This document shows, piece by piece, positions 7,591 through 15,768 of a stretch of 64,000 nt of DNA (position 1 is the first letter of the stretch; each line of letters begins with the position of its first letter). The notes under the pieces are model-generated. The model saw only the letters and a list, made by a program, of their open reading frames with translations, did no database searches and was not told the origin of the DNA. This DNA comes from Flavobacterium sp. UBA6135 (GTDB lineage Bacteria; Bacteroidota; Bacteroidia; Flavobacteriales; Flavobacteriaceae): assembly GCF_002428305.1 (NCBI RefSeq), contig NZ_DIVJ01000049.1, positions 48,536 to 112,535 of the forward strand, written 5' to 3'. The position numbers and the translations under genes are program-made.

Positions 7591-8202
7591 TTATTTTACT
7601 TGTATTCGAAATAATTTTTGTTCTTCAATGAATCCTTCTAGGATATCGTTTGCTTTTACTTTTGCAACACCTTGAGGTGTTCCGGTAAAAATAATGTCAC
7701 CAATTTTGAGTGTAAAAAATTGTGAAACATAAGAAATAAGCTCATCTATTTTCCATAACATGTGGCTGGTATTACCTTTTTGCACAATATTACCGTTATT
7801 TCTCAGTTCAAAATTAATGTTTTCTGTGGAACTAAAATCTTTTTTCGATAAAAAGCTACCAATAACCGCTGAACCGTCAAAAGCTTTGGCTTTTTCCCAA
7901 GGCAATCCTTTTTCTTTTAATTTGGCTTGTAAATCACGTGCGGTGAAATCAATTCCTAAACCTATTTCATCATAATAATTTGAAGCAAACTTAGCATCGA
8001 TGTATTTTCCAACTTTGTTAATTCTCACTAATATTTCAACTTCATGATGAATATCATCACTAAATTCAGGGATCACAAACGGATGCTGCTTTAATAAAAC
8101 AGCACTATCTGGCTTTAAAAAAACCACTGGTTCATCAGGTCGCTCATTTTGTAATTCCTCAATGTGTTTGGTGTAATTTCTTCCGATGCAGATGATTTTC
8201 AT
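7591..8202 (-). CDS. Fumarylacetoacetate hydrolase family protein
   Basis: A 203-residue single-domain FAH-fold protein. Metal-binding residues are visible in IHHEVEILVRI (Glu54, Glu56) and GIDFTARDLQ, with the family motif FTGTPQGV near the end. Members act as acylpyruvases, oxaloacetate tautomerases or decarboxylases; the compact size and N-terminal KIICIGRNY resemble the FAHD1-like acylpyruvase/oxaloacetate tautomerase group. It sits in a same-strand run with the exonuclease (26-base gap) and the HPt gene. Confidence 0.9.
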   Translation of the reverse strand: MKIICIGRNYTKHIEELQNERPDEPVVFLKPDSAVLLKQHPFVIPEFSDDIHHEVEILVRINKVGKYIDAKFASNYYDEIGLGIDFTARDLQAKLKEKGLPWEKAKAFDGSAVIGSFLSKKDFSSTENINFELRNNGNIVQKGNTSHMLWKIDELISYVSQFFTLKIGDIIFTGTPQGVAKVKANDILEGFIEEQKLFRIQVK

Positions 8203-8228
8203 TTTTTCTGAATTACTGAGACTTTTTT

Positions 8229-9005
8229 TTAACTTAGTTTATTGTTTAATTTTCTGAGTTTTATGGCTGTCAGTACTTTTTTGGTATACAATGGAAAATC
8301 TGCATTTTGTATCCACCCAAAATATCCCGGTTCCTCATCTAATACCTTTTCAACCAAAGCACCTTTGTGTTTTCCAAAAGAAAAAATTTCCTGTCCTTTA
8401 TCATTAAATGTTATAAATCCAGCAAAATCGACTGATTTTTTTCGAGTAGTAAATTCAGAAAGCGATTTCATATCGTTTTCTAATTCAGGATAACGTTCTA
8501 ATTGAGCTTTTAGGATTTCGTAAGTTGCCATAGTATCTGCTTCTGCAGAATGAGCATTCTCTAAGCTTTTTCCGCAATAAAATTTATATCCCGCACTCAA
8601 AGTACGTTCCTCCATTTTATGAAAAATAGTTTGAACATCAACAGACACTCTGTTTTTCATATCAAAATCTACTTCTGCTCTCAAAAGTTCTTCCGCCAAT
8701 AATGGTATGTCAAATCTATCCGAATTGAAACCGGCTAAATCAGAATCTTTAATCATGGTATAAATCTGTCCGGAAAGCTCTTTAAAAGTGGGTTCATTTG
8801 CTACTTTTTCATCTGTAATACCATGGACTTGAGAGGCTAAATACGGAATTGGCATTTCAGGATTAACCAACCAAGTTTTACTTTCTTTGTTTCCGTTTGG
8901 ATAAACTTTAAAAATGGAAATTTCTACAATTCTGTCTTTGGCTACGTCTACTCCGGTTGTTTCAAGGTCAAAAAAGCAAATTGGTCTGTTTAATTTAAGT
9001 TCCAT
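8229..9005 (-). CDS. DnaQ-like 3'-5' exonuclease with DUF3820-like tail
   Basis: A 258-residue protein. The DEDDh exonuclease core occupies about residues 8-170: FFDLETTG (Asp13, Glu15), NSDRFD (Asp99), and HSAEADT (His152, Asp157). After a linker, the C-terminal part (about 195-255) contains FSFGKHKGALVEKVL and GYFGWI, resembling DUF3820. The core suggests proofreading-type or repair exonuclease activity on single-stranded DNA or RNA; the tail is of unknown role. Confidence 0.88.
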   Translation of the reverse strand: MELKLNRPICFFDLETTGVDVAKDRIVEISIFKVYPNGNKESKTWLVNPEMPIPYLASQVHGITDEKVANEPTFKELSGQIYTMIKDSDLAGFNSDRFDIPLLAEELLRAEVDFDMKNRVSVDVQTIFHKMEERTLSAGYKFYCGKSLENAHSAEADTMATYEILKAQLERYPELENDMKSLSEFTTRKKSVDFAGFITFNDKGQEIFSFGKHKGALVEKVLDEEPGYFGWIQNADFPLYTKKVLTAIKLRKLNNKLS

Positions 9006-9023
9006 TTTAAAATTTTAGAAGGA

Positions 9024-9031
9024 CAAATATA
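9024..9031 (-). promoter_or_regulatory. Candidate -7 element for the exonuclease gene
   Basis: TATATTTG on the minus strand, 18 bases before the ATG at 9005. No TTG at the right distance. Confidence 0.4.
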
Positions 9032-9155
9032 AGTGTTTGAGTTTACCTTTGAACGATTGGTTTCTTTTTTTTAGGAGTTTTTTAAGTTTTTTAAAAGTAA
9101 AAACCCTTTCTACTTTTTAATCGTGAAAGGGTTTTAAAAATAGTTTTACTTTGTT

Positions 9156-10526
9156 TTAAAATTCTCTATTTTCACTGAAACCTTCTAGATAATCAGCTAC
9201 TCGTTTTACGAATTGTCCACCTAATGAACCATCTACTACACGGTGGTCATAACTGTGTGACAAGAACATTTTGTGACGAATTCCGATGTAGTCTCCGGTT
9301 GGAGTTTCAATTACAGCCGGAACTTTTCTGATAGCTCCTAAAGCTAAAATGGCTACTTGTGGTTGGTTGATAATAGGTGTTCCGAAAACGCTGCCGAAAG
9401 TTCCCACATTAGTAACTGTATAGGTTCCGCCTTGAATTTCGTCAGGTTTTAATTGGTTATTTCGAGCACGATTGGCTAAATCGTTTACTGTTTTTGTTAA
9501 ACCGACAAGGTTAAGCATATCTGCATTTTTAATAACCGGAACAATTAAGTTTCCGTTTGGTAATGCCGCAGCCATTCCTAAATTGATGTTTTTCTTTTTG
9601 ATGATGTAATCTCCTTCAACAGAAATATTAATCATCGGGAAGTCTTTGATGGCTTTTGCAACAGCTTCCATGAATATTGGAGTAAACGTTAACTTCTCGC
9701 CTTCTCTTTTTTCAAAAGCATCTTTCACTTTGTTTCTCCAATTTACAATATTAGTGACATCCACTTCAATGAACGACTGCACGTGAGCCGACGTTTGTTT
9801 GGATGCTACCATATAACCTGAAATCAGTTTTCGCATACGATCCATTTCGATGATTTCGTCTTGACCGTTTACGGAAACCGGAATTTTTTTCTCTGGAGTT
9901 GATTCTACTTTTGGAGATTCAACCTTTGAAGATTCAACTTTTGCTTCTGCTTTTGGAATTTCTGCAACAACAGCTGCTTGCTTTGGAACCGCAACAGGTT
10001 GATTGGCTCGGTCTTTTACATAAGATAAAATATCATCTTTTGTTACACGGCCTTCTTTTCCTGAACCTTTAATGGTTTCCAATTCTGCAATTGAAACACC
10101 TTCTTCTTTAGCTATATTTTTTACTAATGGCGAAAAGAATTTTTCTGATGAAGAAAAATCTACTGCTGCCGGCTCAACGGTTTGTACAATTTCTTTAGCA
10201 ACTTCAATTGTTTTCTCAATTTCTTTAACCACTTCAACAATTGGAGCTTCTTCAACAACTGGCGATGCTACCGGAGGATTACCTCCTTCTGTATCAATAA
10301 TAGCTATCGTTTGACCTACTTGAACAACATCATCCACCTGAAATAGAATCTCCACCAAAGTACCAGAAACCTCAGATGGAACTTCGCTATCAACTTTGTC
10401 AGTAGCGATTTCCAAGACGGCTTCATCGGCATCGATTTTCTCTCCAACTTTTTTAAGCCAATTGGTAATTGTTGCTTCGGCAACACTTTCACCCATTTTG
10501 GGCAATTTTAATTCAAATTTTGCCAT
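9156..10526 (-). CDS. Dihydrolipoamide acyltransferase, E2 of a 2-oxo acid dehydrogenase
   Basis: A 456-residue E2 with one lipoyl domain (about 1-80, lipoylated Lys44 in EIATDKVDSE), a long Pro/Glu/Val-rich linker, a peripheral subunit-binding domain (about 135-170, with KNIAKEEGV and GKEGRVTKDDI), and a catalytic domain ending in HRVVDG (His428, Asp432). One lipoyl domain and the VDSEVPS context fit a branched-chain or generic 2-oxoacid E2 better than a pyruvate E2. No E1 or E3 is adjacent. Branched-chain oxidation would feed isobutyryl-CoA to the mutase at 46-50 kb, but this link is inference. Confidence 0.9.
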   Translation of the reverse strand: MAKFELKLPKMGESVAEATITNWLKKVGEKIDADEAVLEIATDKVDSEVPSEVSGTLVEILFQVDDVVQVGQTIAIIDTEGGNPPVASPVVEEAPIVEVVKEIEKTIEVAKEIVQTVEPAAVDFSSSEKFFSPLVKNIAKEEGVSIAELETIKGSGKEGRVTKDDILSYVKDRANQPVAVPKQAAVVAEIPKAEAKVESSKVESPKVESTPEKKIPVSVNGQDEIIEMDRMRKLISGYMVASKQTSAHVQSFIEVDVTNIVNWRNKVKDAFEKREGEKLTFTPIFMEAVAKAIKDFPMINISVEGDYIIKKKNINLGMAAALPNGNLIVPVIKNADMLNLVGLTKTVNDLANRARNNQLKPDEIQGGTYTVTNVGTFGSVFGTPIINQPQVAILALGAIRKVPAVIETPTGDYIGIRHKMFLSHSYDHRVVDGSLGGQFVKRVADYLEGFSENREF

Positions 10527-10583
10527 ATCTTTAACCTAACGGTTTATTTTGTGTTTCAGTTTGCGAAATTACTAAAAAAAGGA

Positions 10584-10633
10584 TTGGTTTTTGTAATTAT
10601 CAATAAAATTTCAATGTCAATTACAAAAATCAA
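10584..10633 (-). terminator. Hairpin downstream of the glycosyltransferase gene
   Basis: Fifteen-base arms at 10584-10598 and 10619-10633 are complementary with one mismatch around a 20-base loop. On the minus strand the stem is followed by TCCTTTTTTT. It is a probable terminator for the gene at 10665-11834, although the loop is long. Confidence 0.5.
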
Positions 10634-10664
10634 TGTTAACTTCAAAAATTAATAATCAAAATCA

Positions 10665-11834
10665 TTATTTTTCAATCATCACGACTTCTCCTCTATCGTT
10701 GCTGCTGTTGCTTCCAATCATAAAATCACTTTGATTGGGAATGATTTTAAAAGTTACTTTTTCATTTTTATACAATTCCATTGCTGAAATGATGCTTGAA
10801 AAAGTCAAATCGTTCTGATCAAAAATGATTTCAATGTTCGAATTTATTCCTTTTAATAGCGAAGGTAATTCATTTTTAAAAGAGGATGATAGCCTTTTAA
10901 CATTTTTTCCTAACAATTTTTCTAGTTCTTCTTTTAATAACTCATTTTCAGAAATTAAAATATAATTGTCAATTTTTCTATTGGAAACTCTCGCTTTATT
11001 TTTCTTTAGAAAAGCAAAAAAGAAACTTCCAACTTTCATAAAAACACTAAAAAAAGATGATTTTTTGAAATGTTTGGCATAAAAATAATCCATTGCCTCT
11101 TGAAAACGTTTCATATACGTTCCGTCTTTCACGGTGCTTTCTCCTTTATAATGAATGACGGTGGTTTCGGCAAAATAATAATTCCATTTTTCTTTTTTCA
11201 AAACCATGTAACTCAAGTCAATGTCATCGGAATACATAAAACAATTTTCGTCGAATCCGCCGACTTCATTGTATAAATCACGTTTCATTAGCATAAATGC
11301 TCCCACCAAAATATCTACTTTTCCGGATTGATTTTCAGTTAAATGCTCAGCATAATATTGATTGAATAACTGAACTTTCGGAAAAATTTTATACAACCCG
11401 AAGATTTTTGTAAACGCCACCCAAGGTGTTGGAATGCCGCGTTTGCTCTCGGGGAGGAAATTTCCGGTGCCGTCGATGAGTTTGCAACCTAGAATTCCGA
11501 GTTTGGAGTTGGGAGTTTGAAGTTGGGAGTTTAAAATTTTTGTGAAAGTATCTTCTGCGACAACGGTGTCGGGATTGAGAATGCAGATGTATTCGCCTTT
11601 TGCTTCAGCAGCTCCAATGTTGTTTCCTTTTGGGAAACCGGTGTTATCGTTGTTTTCAATGAGTTTGATGTGAGGAAAACGGGTTTTCATCATTTGACAA
11701 CTATCGTCGGATGAATTATTGTCGATTACAATTATTTCACCGTCAATGTGTTGCAAAGCGGCTTGAACACTGAGCACACATTGTTCGAGAAAATAACGAA
11801 CATTGTAATTTAGGATGATGACGGATAGTTGCAT
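10665..11834 (-). CDS. Family 2 glycosyltransferase
   Basis: A 389-residue cytoplasmic or membrane-associated enzyme with the GT-A fold: LSVIILNYN at the N-terminus, VIDNNSSD, ENNDNTGFPKGNN, ICILNPDTV, and the acceptor-side acidic motif FMYSDDIDLSY. It resembles rhamnosyl- and mannosyl-transferases of polysaccharide assembly; the acceptor cannot be told. The C-terminal 130 residues are less conserved, with a basic hydrophobic stretch (FFSVFMKVGSFFFAFLKK). A short repeat array at 11500-11533 encodes an in-frame insertion-like NSQLQTPNSKLG. Confidence 0.9.
   Translation of the reverse strand: MQLSVIILNYNVRYFLEQCVLSVQAALQHIDGEIIVIDNNSSDDSCQMMKTRFPHIKLIENNDNTGFPKGNNIGAAEAKGEYICILNPDTVVAEDTFTKILNSQLQTPNSKLGILGCKLIDGTGNFLPESKRGIPTPWVAFTKIFGLYKIFPKVQLFNQYYAEHLTENQSGKVDILVGAFMLMKRDLYNEVGGFDENCFMYSDDIDLSYMVLKKEKWNYYFAETTVIHYKGESTVKDGTYMKRFQEAMDYFYAKHFKKSSFFSVFMKVGSFFFAFLKKNKARVSNRKIDNYILISENELLKEELEKLLGKNVKRLSSSFKNELPSLLKGINSNIEIIFDQNDLTFSSIISAMELYKNEKVTFKIIPNQSDFMIGSNSSNDRGEVVMIEK
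11500..11533. repeat. Short tandem repeat array inside the glycosyltransferase gene
   Basis: GAGTTTGGAGTTGGGAGTTT and a following GAAGTTGGGAGTTTA repeat units of GGAGTT/GAAGTT/GGGAGTTT. On the coding strand it reads as AACTCCCAACTTCAAACTCC. It looks like the intergenic repeats elsewhere in the window but is translated in frame. Confidence 0.6.
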
Positions 11835-11838
11835 AGGA

Positions 11839-11846
11839 CAAATATA
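11839..11846 (-). promoter_or_regulatory. Candidate -7 element for the glycosyltransferase gene
   Basis: TATATTTG on the minus strand ends 4 bases before the ATG at 11834. If used, the transcript would be nearly leaderless. Confidence 0.35.
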
Positions 11847-11852
11847 ATGTGA

Positions 11853-12003
11853 AAATGTGGCAATTTGAAAATATTACACCCTATAGGTTTCAAAAACCTT
11901 TAAGGTGTATAAGTCATGTAGTTTTAGTAATTCGTTTCAGAAAAAATAAAGCATTACTTTTGCACTTTTAAAATCATTGACTAATTGGCAAATTGCCACA
12001 TTT
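11853..12003. repeat. 151-bp intergenic element with perfect 15-bp inverted ends
   Basis: AAATGTGGCAATTTG at 11853-11867 is the exact reverse complement of CAAATTGCCACATTT at 11989-12003. Inside lies a 35-base imperfect palindrome (11875-11909: TACACC, AGGTTT, AAACCT, GGTGTA) and the -7 element of the ABC-F gene. Confidence 0.7.
11955..11962 (+). promoter_or_regulatory. -7 element for the ABC-F gene
   Basis: TACTTTTG matches TAnnTTTG, 50 bases upstream of the ATG at 12013. The -33 position is weak. Confidence 0.45.
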
Positions 12004-12012
12004 ATACATTAA

Positions 12013-13872
12013 ATGAACTATCTTTCAGTAGAAAATATATCCAAATCCTTCGGCGAACGCGTGTTGTTTGACAATATTTCGTTTGGCATCAACAAAGACC
12101 AGAAAATTGCTTTTATTGCAAAAAATGGTTCGGGAAAAACAACCATTATGAACATTATTAACGGTTTTGATGAACCGGATACGGGTCAAGTGGTGGTTCG
12201 AAAAAATATCAGAATGGCTTTTTTGTCGCAAAAACCTAATTTACAAGATGAATTGACGATTGAAGAAAGCATTTTTGCCAGTGATAACGAAACGCTGAAA
12301 GTAATTGAACAATACGAAAAAGCATTAGAAAATCCGGAAAATGAAGAAGCTTATCAAAAAGCGTTTGATTTGATGGACCAACACAATGCATGGGATTTTG
12401 AAACCCAATTCAAACAGATTTTGTTCAAACTGAAGTTGGAAGATTTTAAATTGAAAGTCAAAAGTCTTTCGGGTGGACAAAAAAAGCGACTTTCGTTGGC
12501 GATTATTTTGATTAATCGTCCGGATTTATTGATTTTGGATGAGCCAACCAACCACTTGGATTTGGAGATGATTGAATGGTTGGAAAGTTATTTTGCCAAA
12601 GAAAATATCACGTTGTTTATGGTGACGCACGACCGTTTCTTTTTGGAACGTGTTTGTAATGAAATTATCGAATTAGACAACGGAAAACTATACCAATACA
12701 AAGGAAATTACTCCTATTATCTCGAGAAAAAAGAAGAACGAATTGCTTCTGAAAATGCTAGTATTGACAAAGCTCAAAATCTTTTTGTGAAAGAATTGGC
12801 TTGGATGCGTCGCCAACCGAAGGCGAGAACCACCAAATCAAAATCTCGTCAGGATGATTTTTATGTGATTAAGGAAAAAGCCGAGAGTCGCCGAAAAGAA
12901 AATGTGGTCGAGCTTGAAATCAATATGGAACGAATGGGAAGCAAGATTATTGAGCTTCATAAACTGTATAAAAAATTCAAAGACCGAGTGATTCTTGACA
13001 ATTTTTCGTATGATTTTCAACGTGGAGAACGCATTGGAATTATCGGAAAAAACGGAACAGGGAAATCGACTTTTTTGAATATTTTGACTAAAACCATGTT
13101 GCCCGATGCCGGAAAAGTGGTGATTGGCGAAACGATTAAAGTTGGTTATTATACGCAAAGCGGCATCAATCCGAAACCGGGTCAGAAAGTAATTGATATT
13201 ATTAAGGAATACGGCGAATATATTCCGCTTACGAAAGGGAAAATTATTTCGGCTTCGCAATTGTTGGAACGTTTTCTTTTTGATGCAAAAAAACAATATG
13301 ATTTTGTAGAAAAATTAAGTGGTGGCGAATTGAAAAGATTGTATTTGTGTACGGTTTTGATTCAGAATCCGAACTTTTTGATTTTGGATGAGCCTACAAA
13401 TGACTTAGATATTGTAACCTTGAATGTTTTGGAAAGTTTTTTATTGGATTTTCCCGGATGTTTGTTAGTAGTTTCGCACGATCGTTATTTTATGGATAAA
13501 ATTGTAGATCACTTATTTGTCTTTCGTGGCGAAGGTGAAATTGAAGATTTTCCGGGTAACTATTCCGATTTTAGAGCTTACGAAGACAGTGCCGATGTAG
13601 CTTTGAAAGAAGAAAACAAAGCTGATAAAAAAGCATGGAAGCAAAATAATCCGGCTGGAAATTTATCGTTTAACGAACAGAAAGAATTTCAAAAAATAGA
13701 AAGAGAAATCAAAGATTTGGAATTTGAGAAAAAGCAAATCGAACAGTTATTTGCCGATGGAAAAGTAGCGGATGATGCTATTGAGAAAAAAGCGAATGAA
13801 CTTCAAATAATTATAAAGAAATTAGAAGATAAAGAAGAAAGGTGGTTTGAACTTTCTTCGAAAATGGAATAA
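12013..13872 (+). CDS. ABC-F family ATPase (Uup-like)
   Basis: A 619-residue soluble protein with two ABC ATPase domains and no membrane segment. Walker A motifs are AKNGSGKTT (about residues 36-44, first Gly replaced by Ala) and GKNGTGKST in the second domain. Signatures LSGGQKKRL and LSGGELKRL precede the Walker B sequences ILDEPTNHLDL and ILDEPTNDLDI. A linker rich in RRQPKARTTKSKSR and a C-terminal coiled coil (about 560-619) resemble Uup. ABC-F proteins act on ribosomes or, for Uup, on DNA and ribosome-associated tasks. The exact role is not decidable here. Confidence 0.93.
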   Translation: MNYLSVENISKSFGERVLFDNISFGINKDQKIAFIAKNGSGKTTIMNIINGFDEPDTGQVVVRKNIRMAFLSQKPNLQDELTIEESIFASDNETLKVIEQYEKALENPENEEAYQKAFDLMDQHNAWDFETQFKQILFKLKLEDFKLKVKSLSGGQKKRLSLAIILINRPDLLILDEPTNHLDLEMIEWLESYFAKENITLFMVTHDRFFLERVCNEIIELDNGKLYQYKGNYSYYLEKKEERIASENASIDKAQNLFVKELAWMRRQPKARTTKSKSRQDDFYVIKEKAESRRKENVVELEINMERMGSKIIELHKLYKKFKDRVILDNFSYDFQRGERIGIIGKNGTGKSTFLNILTKTMLPDAGKVVIGETIKVGYYTQSGINPKPGQKVIDIIKEYGEYIPLTKGKIISASQLLERFLFDAKKQYDFVEKLSGGELKRLYLCTVLIQNPNFLILDEPTNDLDIVTLNVLESFLLDFPGCLLVVSHDRYFMDKIVDHLFVFRGEGEIEDFPGNYSDFRAYEDSADVALKEENKADKKAWKQNNPAGNLSFNEQKEFQKIEREIKDLEFEKKQIEQLFADGKVADDAIEKKANELQIIIKKLEDKEERWFELSSKME

Positions 13873-13878
13873 AGTAGC

Positions 13879-13972
13879 ACTAAGAATCACAAAGTTAAAC
13901 ACAAAGTTTCACTACGTTTTTTTCTTATTGTTACTTTGCGTTACTTTGTGACAAACATTGTGAGACGCTGTG
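13879..13972. repeat. Inverted arms of CACAAAGT-type repeats
   Basis: Left arm 13879-13916 repeats CACAAAGT words; right arm 13931-13972 carries the complementary ACTTTGCGTT and ACTTTGTG and runs into the GTG start of the methyltransferase gene. Confidence 0.55.
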
Positions 13973-14812
13973 CAACACTTCCTAAAATCTTATTTCAAGT
14001 TTCTACTAAATTCCAAAAACGAACATGGCGTTCACTCCCCATTTGTGTTTGATTTGGTGACGAATTGCTTTTATGATGAAACGAATTACTATGAATATGA
14101 AAACATCATTGATTATAAAAAATCTTTGATAGAAGACAAAACTAAAATTAACGTAACTGATTTTGGGGCAGGTTCACGAATTTTCAAAACCAATCGAAGA
14201 GAAGTATCAAAAATTGCTAAAATTGCCGGTATTTCAACTTACAGGGCAAAACTACTATTTAGATTAATTAATTATTTTCAACCATCAACTTTTTTAGAAC
14301 TTGGAACATCTCTGGGAATTGCCACATATGCTGCATCAATTGCTTTAAAAAACACAAAAATTATTTCGGTCGAAGGATGTAGGGAAACTTCACAATTCAC
14401 AAGTAATAAATTTTTAAAATGTTTTAATTTAGAACAGTTAGAAAATATAGATTTTATTAATTCTGAATTTGAAATATTTCTCCATGATTTTGATAAATCG
14501 TCATTTTCGGATACCGATTGGAATATGGTTTATTTTGATGGAAATCACTCTAAAGTAGCAACTTTAAAATACTTTGATATTCTAATTGAAACAACTACAA
14601 ATAAAACCATTTGGATTTTCGATGACATTCACTGGTCCAAAGACATGGAAGAAGCTTGGGAAATAATTAAACGTCATCCAAAAGTTACCGTTACAATTGA
14701 TACCTTTCAATGGGGGATTGTATTTTTTAGAAAAGAACAAGTGAAAGAGCATTTCATCATCAACCCAAATAAAAACATCAGTTCTTATATTTTTGAACGA
14801 ATTAGGATTTAA
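13970..14812 (+). CDS. Class I SAM-dependent methyltransferase-like protein
   Basis: A 280-residue protein with the nucleotide-binding motif FLELGTSLGIATYAAS, then KIISVEGC (acidic ribose-binding residue) and WNMVYFDGNHSK, as in O-methyltransferase-like Rossmann folds. The N-terminal segment NEHGVHSPFVFDLVTNCFYD is typical of a Bacteroidota-specific group. The start is GTG at 13970, within a repeat-rich region, so the N-terminus is slightly uncertain. The substrate is unknown. Confidence 0.82.
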   Translation: MQHFLKSYFKFLLNSKNEHGVHSPFVFDLVTNCFYDETNYYEYENIIDYKKSLIEDKTKINVTDFGAGSRIFKTNRREVSKIAKIAGISTYRAKLLFRLINYFQPSTFLELGTSLGIATYAASIALKNTKIISVEGCRETSQFTSNKFLKCFNLEQLENIDFINSEFEIFLHDFDKSSFSDTDWNMVYFDGNHSKVATLKYFDILIETTTNKTIWIFDDIHWSKDMEEAWEIIKRHPKVTVTIDTFQWGIVFFRKEQVKEHFIINPNKNISSYIFERIRI

Positions 14813-14892
14813 TTTGTAACAAAGTCCGATTTTTTTCTACTTATAAGAAAATTATAATTTTTGAATTCAAATTTCTAAATTCTCAATAAAAC

Positions 14893-15582
14893 ATGGCAAA
14901 TCCATTAATTAAAATAACCAATCTAAAACGAGACTTTGTTTTGGGAAGTGAAATCATTTATGTTTTAAAAGGCATTGATTTAGAAATTAATAAAGGGGAA
15001 TATGTGGCGTTAATGGGTCCATCGGGATCAGGAAAGTCAACGTTAATGAATCTTTTAGGTTGTTTGGATACGCCAACCTCCGGGACCTATATTCTAAACG
15101 GAAAAGATGTGAGTCAAATGGATGATGATGAACTGGCAGATATCAGAAATACAGAAATAGGGTTTGTTTTTCAAACTTTTAATTTAATGCCCAGAACAAC
15201 AGCATTAGACAATGTTGCCTTGCCAATGGTCTATGCAGGTTATTCTAAAACAGATCGAAACATTAGAGCCTCAGAAGTTTTAAAACAAGTTGGTCTTGAT
15301 GATAGAATGGATCACAAACCCAACGAATTGTCAGGTGGTCAAAGACAACGTGTTGCTGTCGCAAGAGCGTTAGTCAACAAACCTTCTATTATTCTTGCTG
15401 ATGAACCAACCGGTAATTTGGATAGCAAAACATCCGAAGAAATCATGAATTTATTTAATGAGATTCATGCTAACGGAAACACTGTCATTGTTGTAACGCA
15501 CGAAGAAGACATTGCGGCTCATGCCCACAGAATTATTAGATTGCGTGATGGATTAGTTGAAAAAGATGAAAAAGTAAAATAA
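14893..15582 (+). CDS. ABC transporter ATPase, LolD/MacB type
   Basis: A 229-residue ATPase with Walker A GPSGSGKST (42-50), Q-loop FVFQTFNLMPR, signature LSGGQRQRVAVARAL and Walker B ILADEPTGNLDS. The family serves lipoprotein release (LolCDE) or MacB-type export with FtsX-like permeases. No permease gene is adjacent, so its partner is elsewhere. The next gene is a small membrane protein. Confidence 0.92.
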   Translation: MANPLIKITNLKRDFVLGSEIIYVLKGIDLEINKGEYVALMGPSGSGKSTLMNLLGCLDTPTSGTYILNGKDVSQMDDDELADIRNTEIGFVFQTFNLMPRTTALDNVALPMVYAGYSKTDRNIRASEVLKQVGLDDRMDHKPNELSGGQRQRVAVARALVNKPSIILADEPTGNLDSKTSEEIMNLFNEIHANGNTVIVVTHEEDIAAHAHRIIRLRDGLVEKDEKVK

Positions 15583-15598
15583 TAAACTTCCATTTTTG

Positions 15599-15606
15599 TA
15601 ACTTTG
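15599..15606 (+). promoter_or_regulatory. Candidate -7 element
   Basis: TAACTTTG, 23 bases upstream of the small gene at 15629. No TTG at the expected distance. Confidence 0.4.
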
Positions 15607-15628
15607 TTTACATCGTTACAATCCAATT

Positions 15629-15766
15629 ATGAAAACCTTAATTATAGCAATAGTTGTACTTTTTGCAGCAGTAGTTCTTGTTTCAAGAATGGCGAATAAA
15701 CAAAGAAACAATCGCCGAAATAGAAATTTCAAAACCAATTATTACTCCAAAAAGAAACAAAACTAA
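15629..15766 (+). CDS. Small single-pass membrane protein
   Basis: A 45-residue protein: an N-terminal hydrophobic helix (MKTLIIAIVVLFAAVVLV) followed by a highly basic, Asn/Arg/Lys-rich tail. It would be anchored in the membrane with the basic tail in the cytoplasm. It has its own -7 element and ends 2 bases before the ATG of the ATP-grasp gene, which supports a real gene in an operon. Function unknown. Confidence 0.6.
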   Translation: MKTLIIAIVVLFAAVVLVSRMANKQRNNRRNRNFKTNYYSKKKQN

Positions 15767-15768
15767 AA

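Noticed and set aside
11875..11909. The 35-bp palindrome as a terminator
   Set aside because: No T-run follows on either strand, and no gene ends beside it; it is treated as part of the inverted-repeat element.
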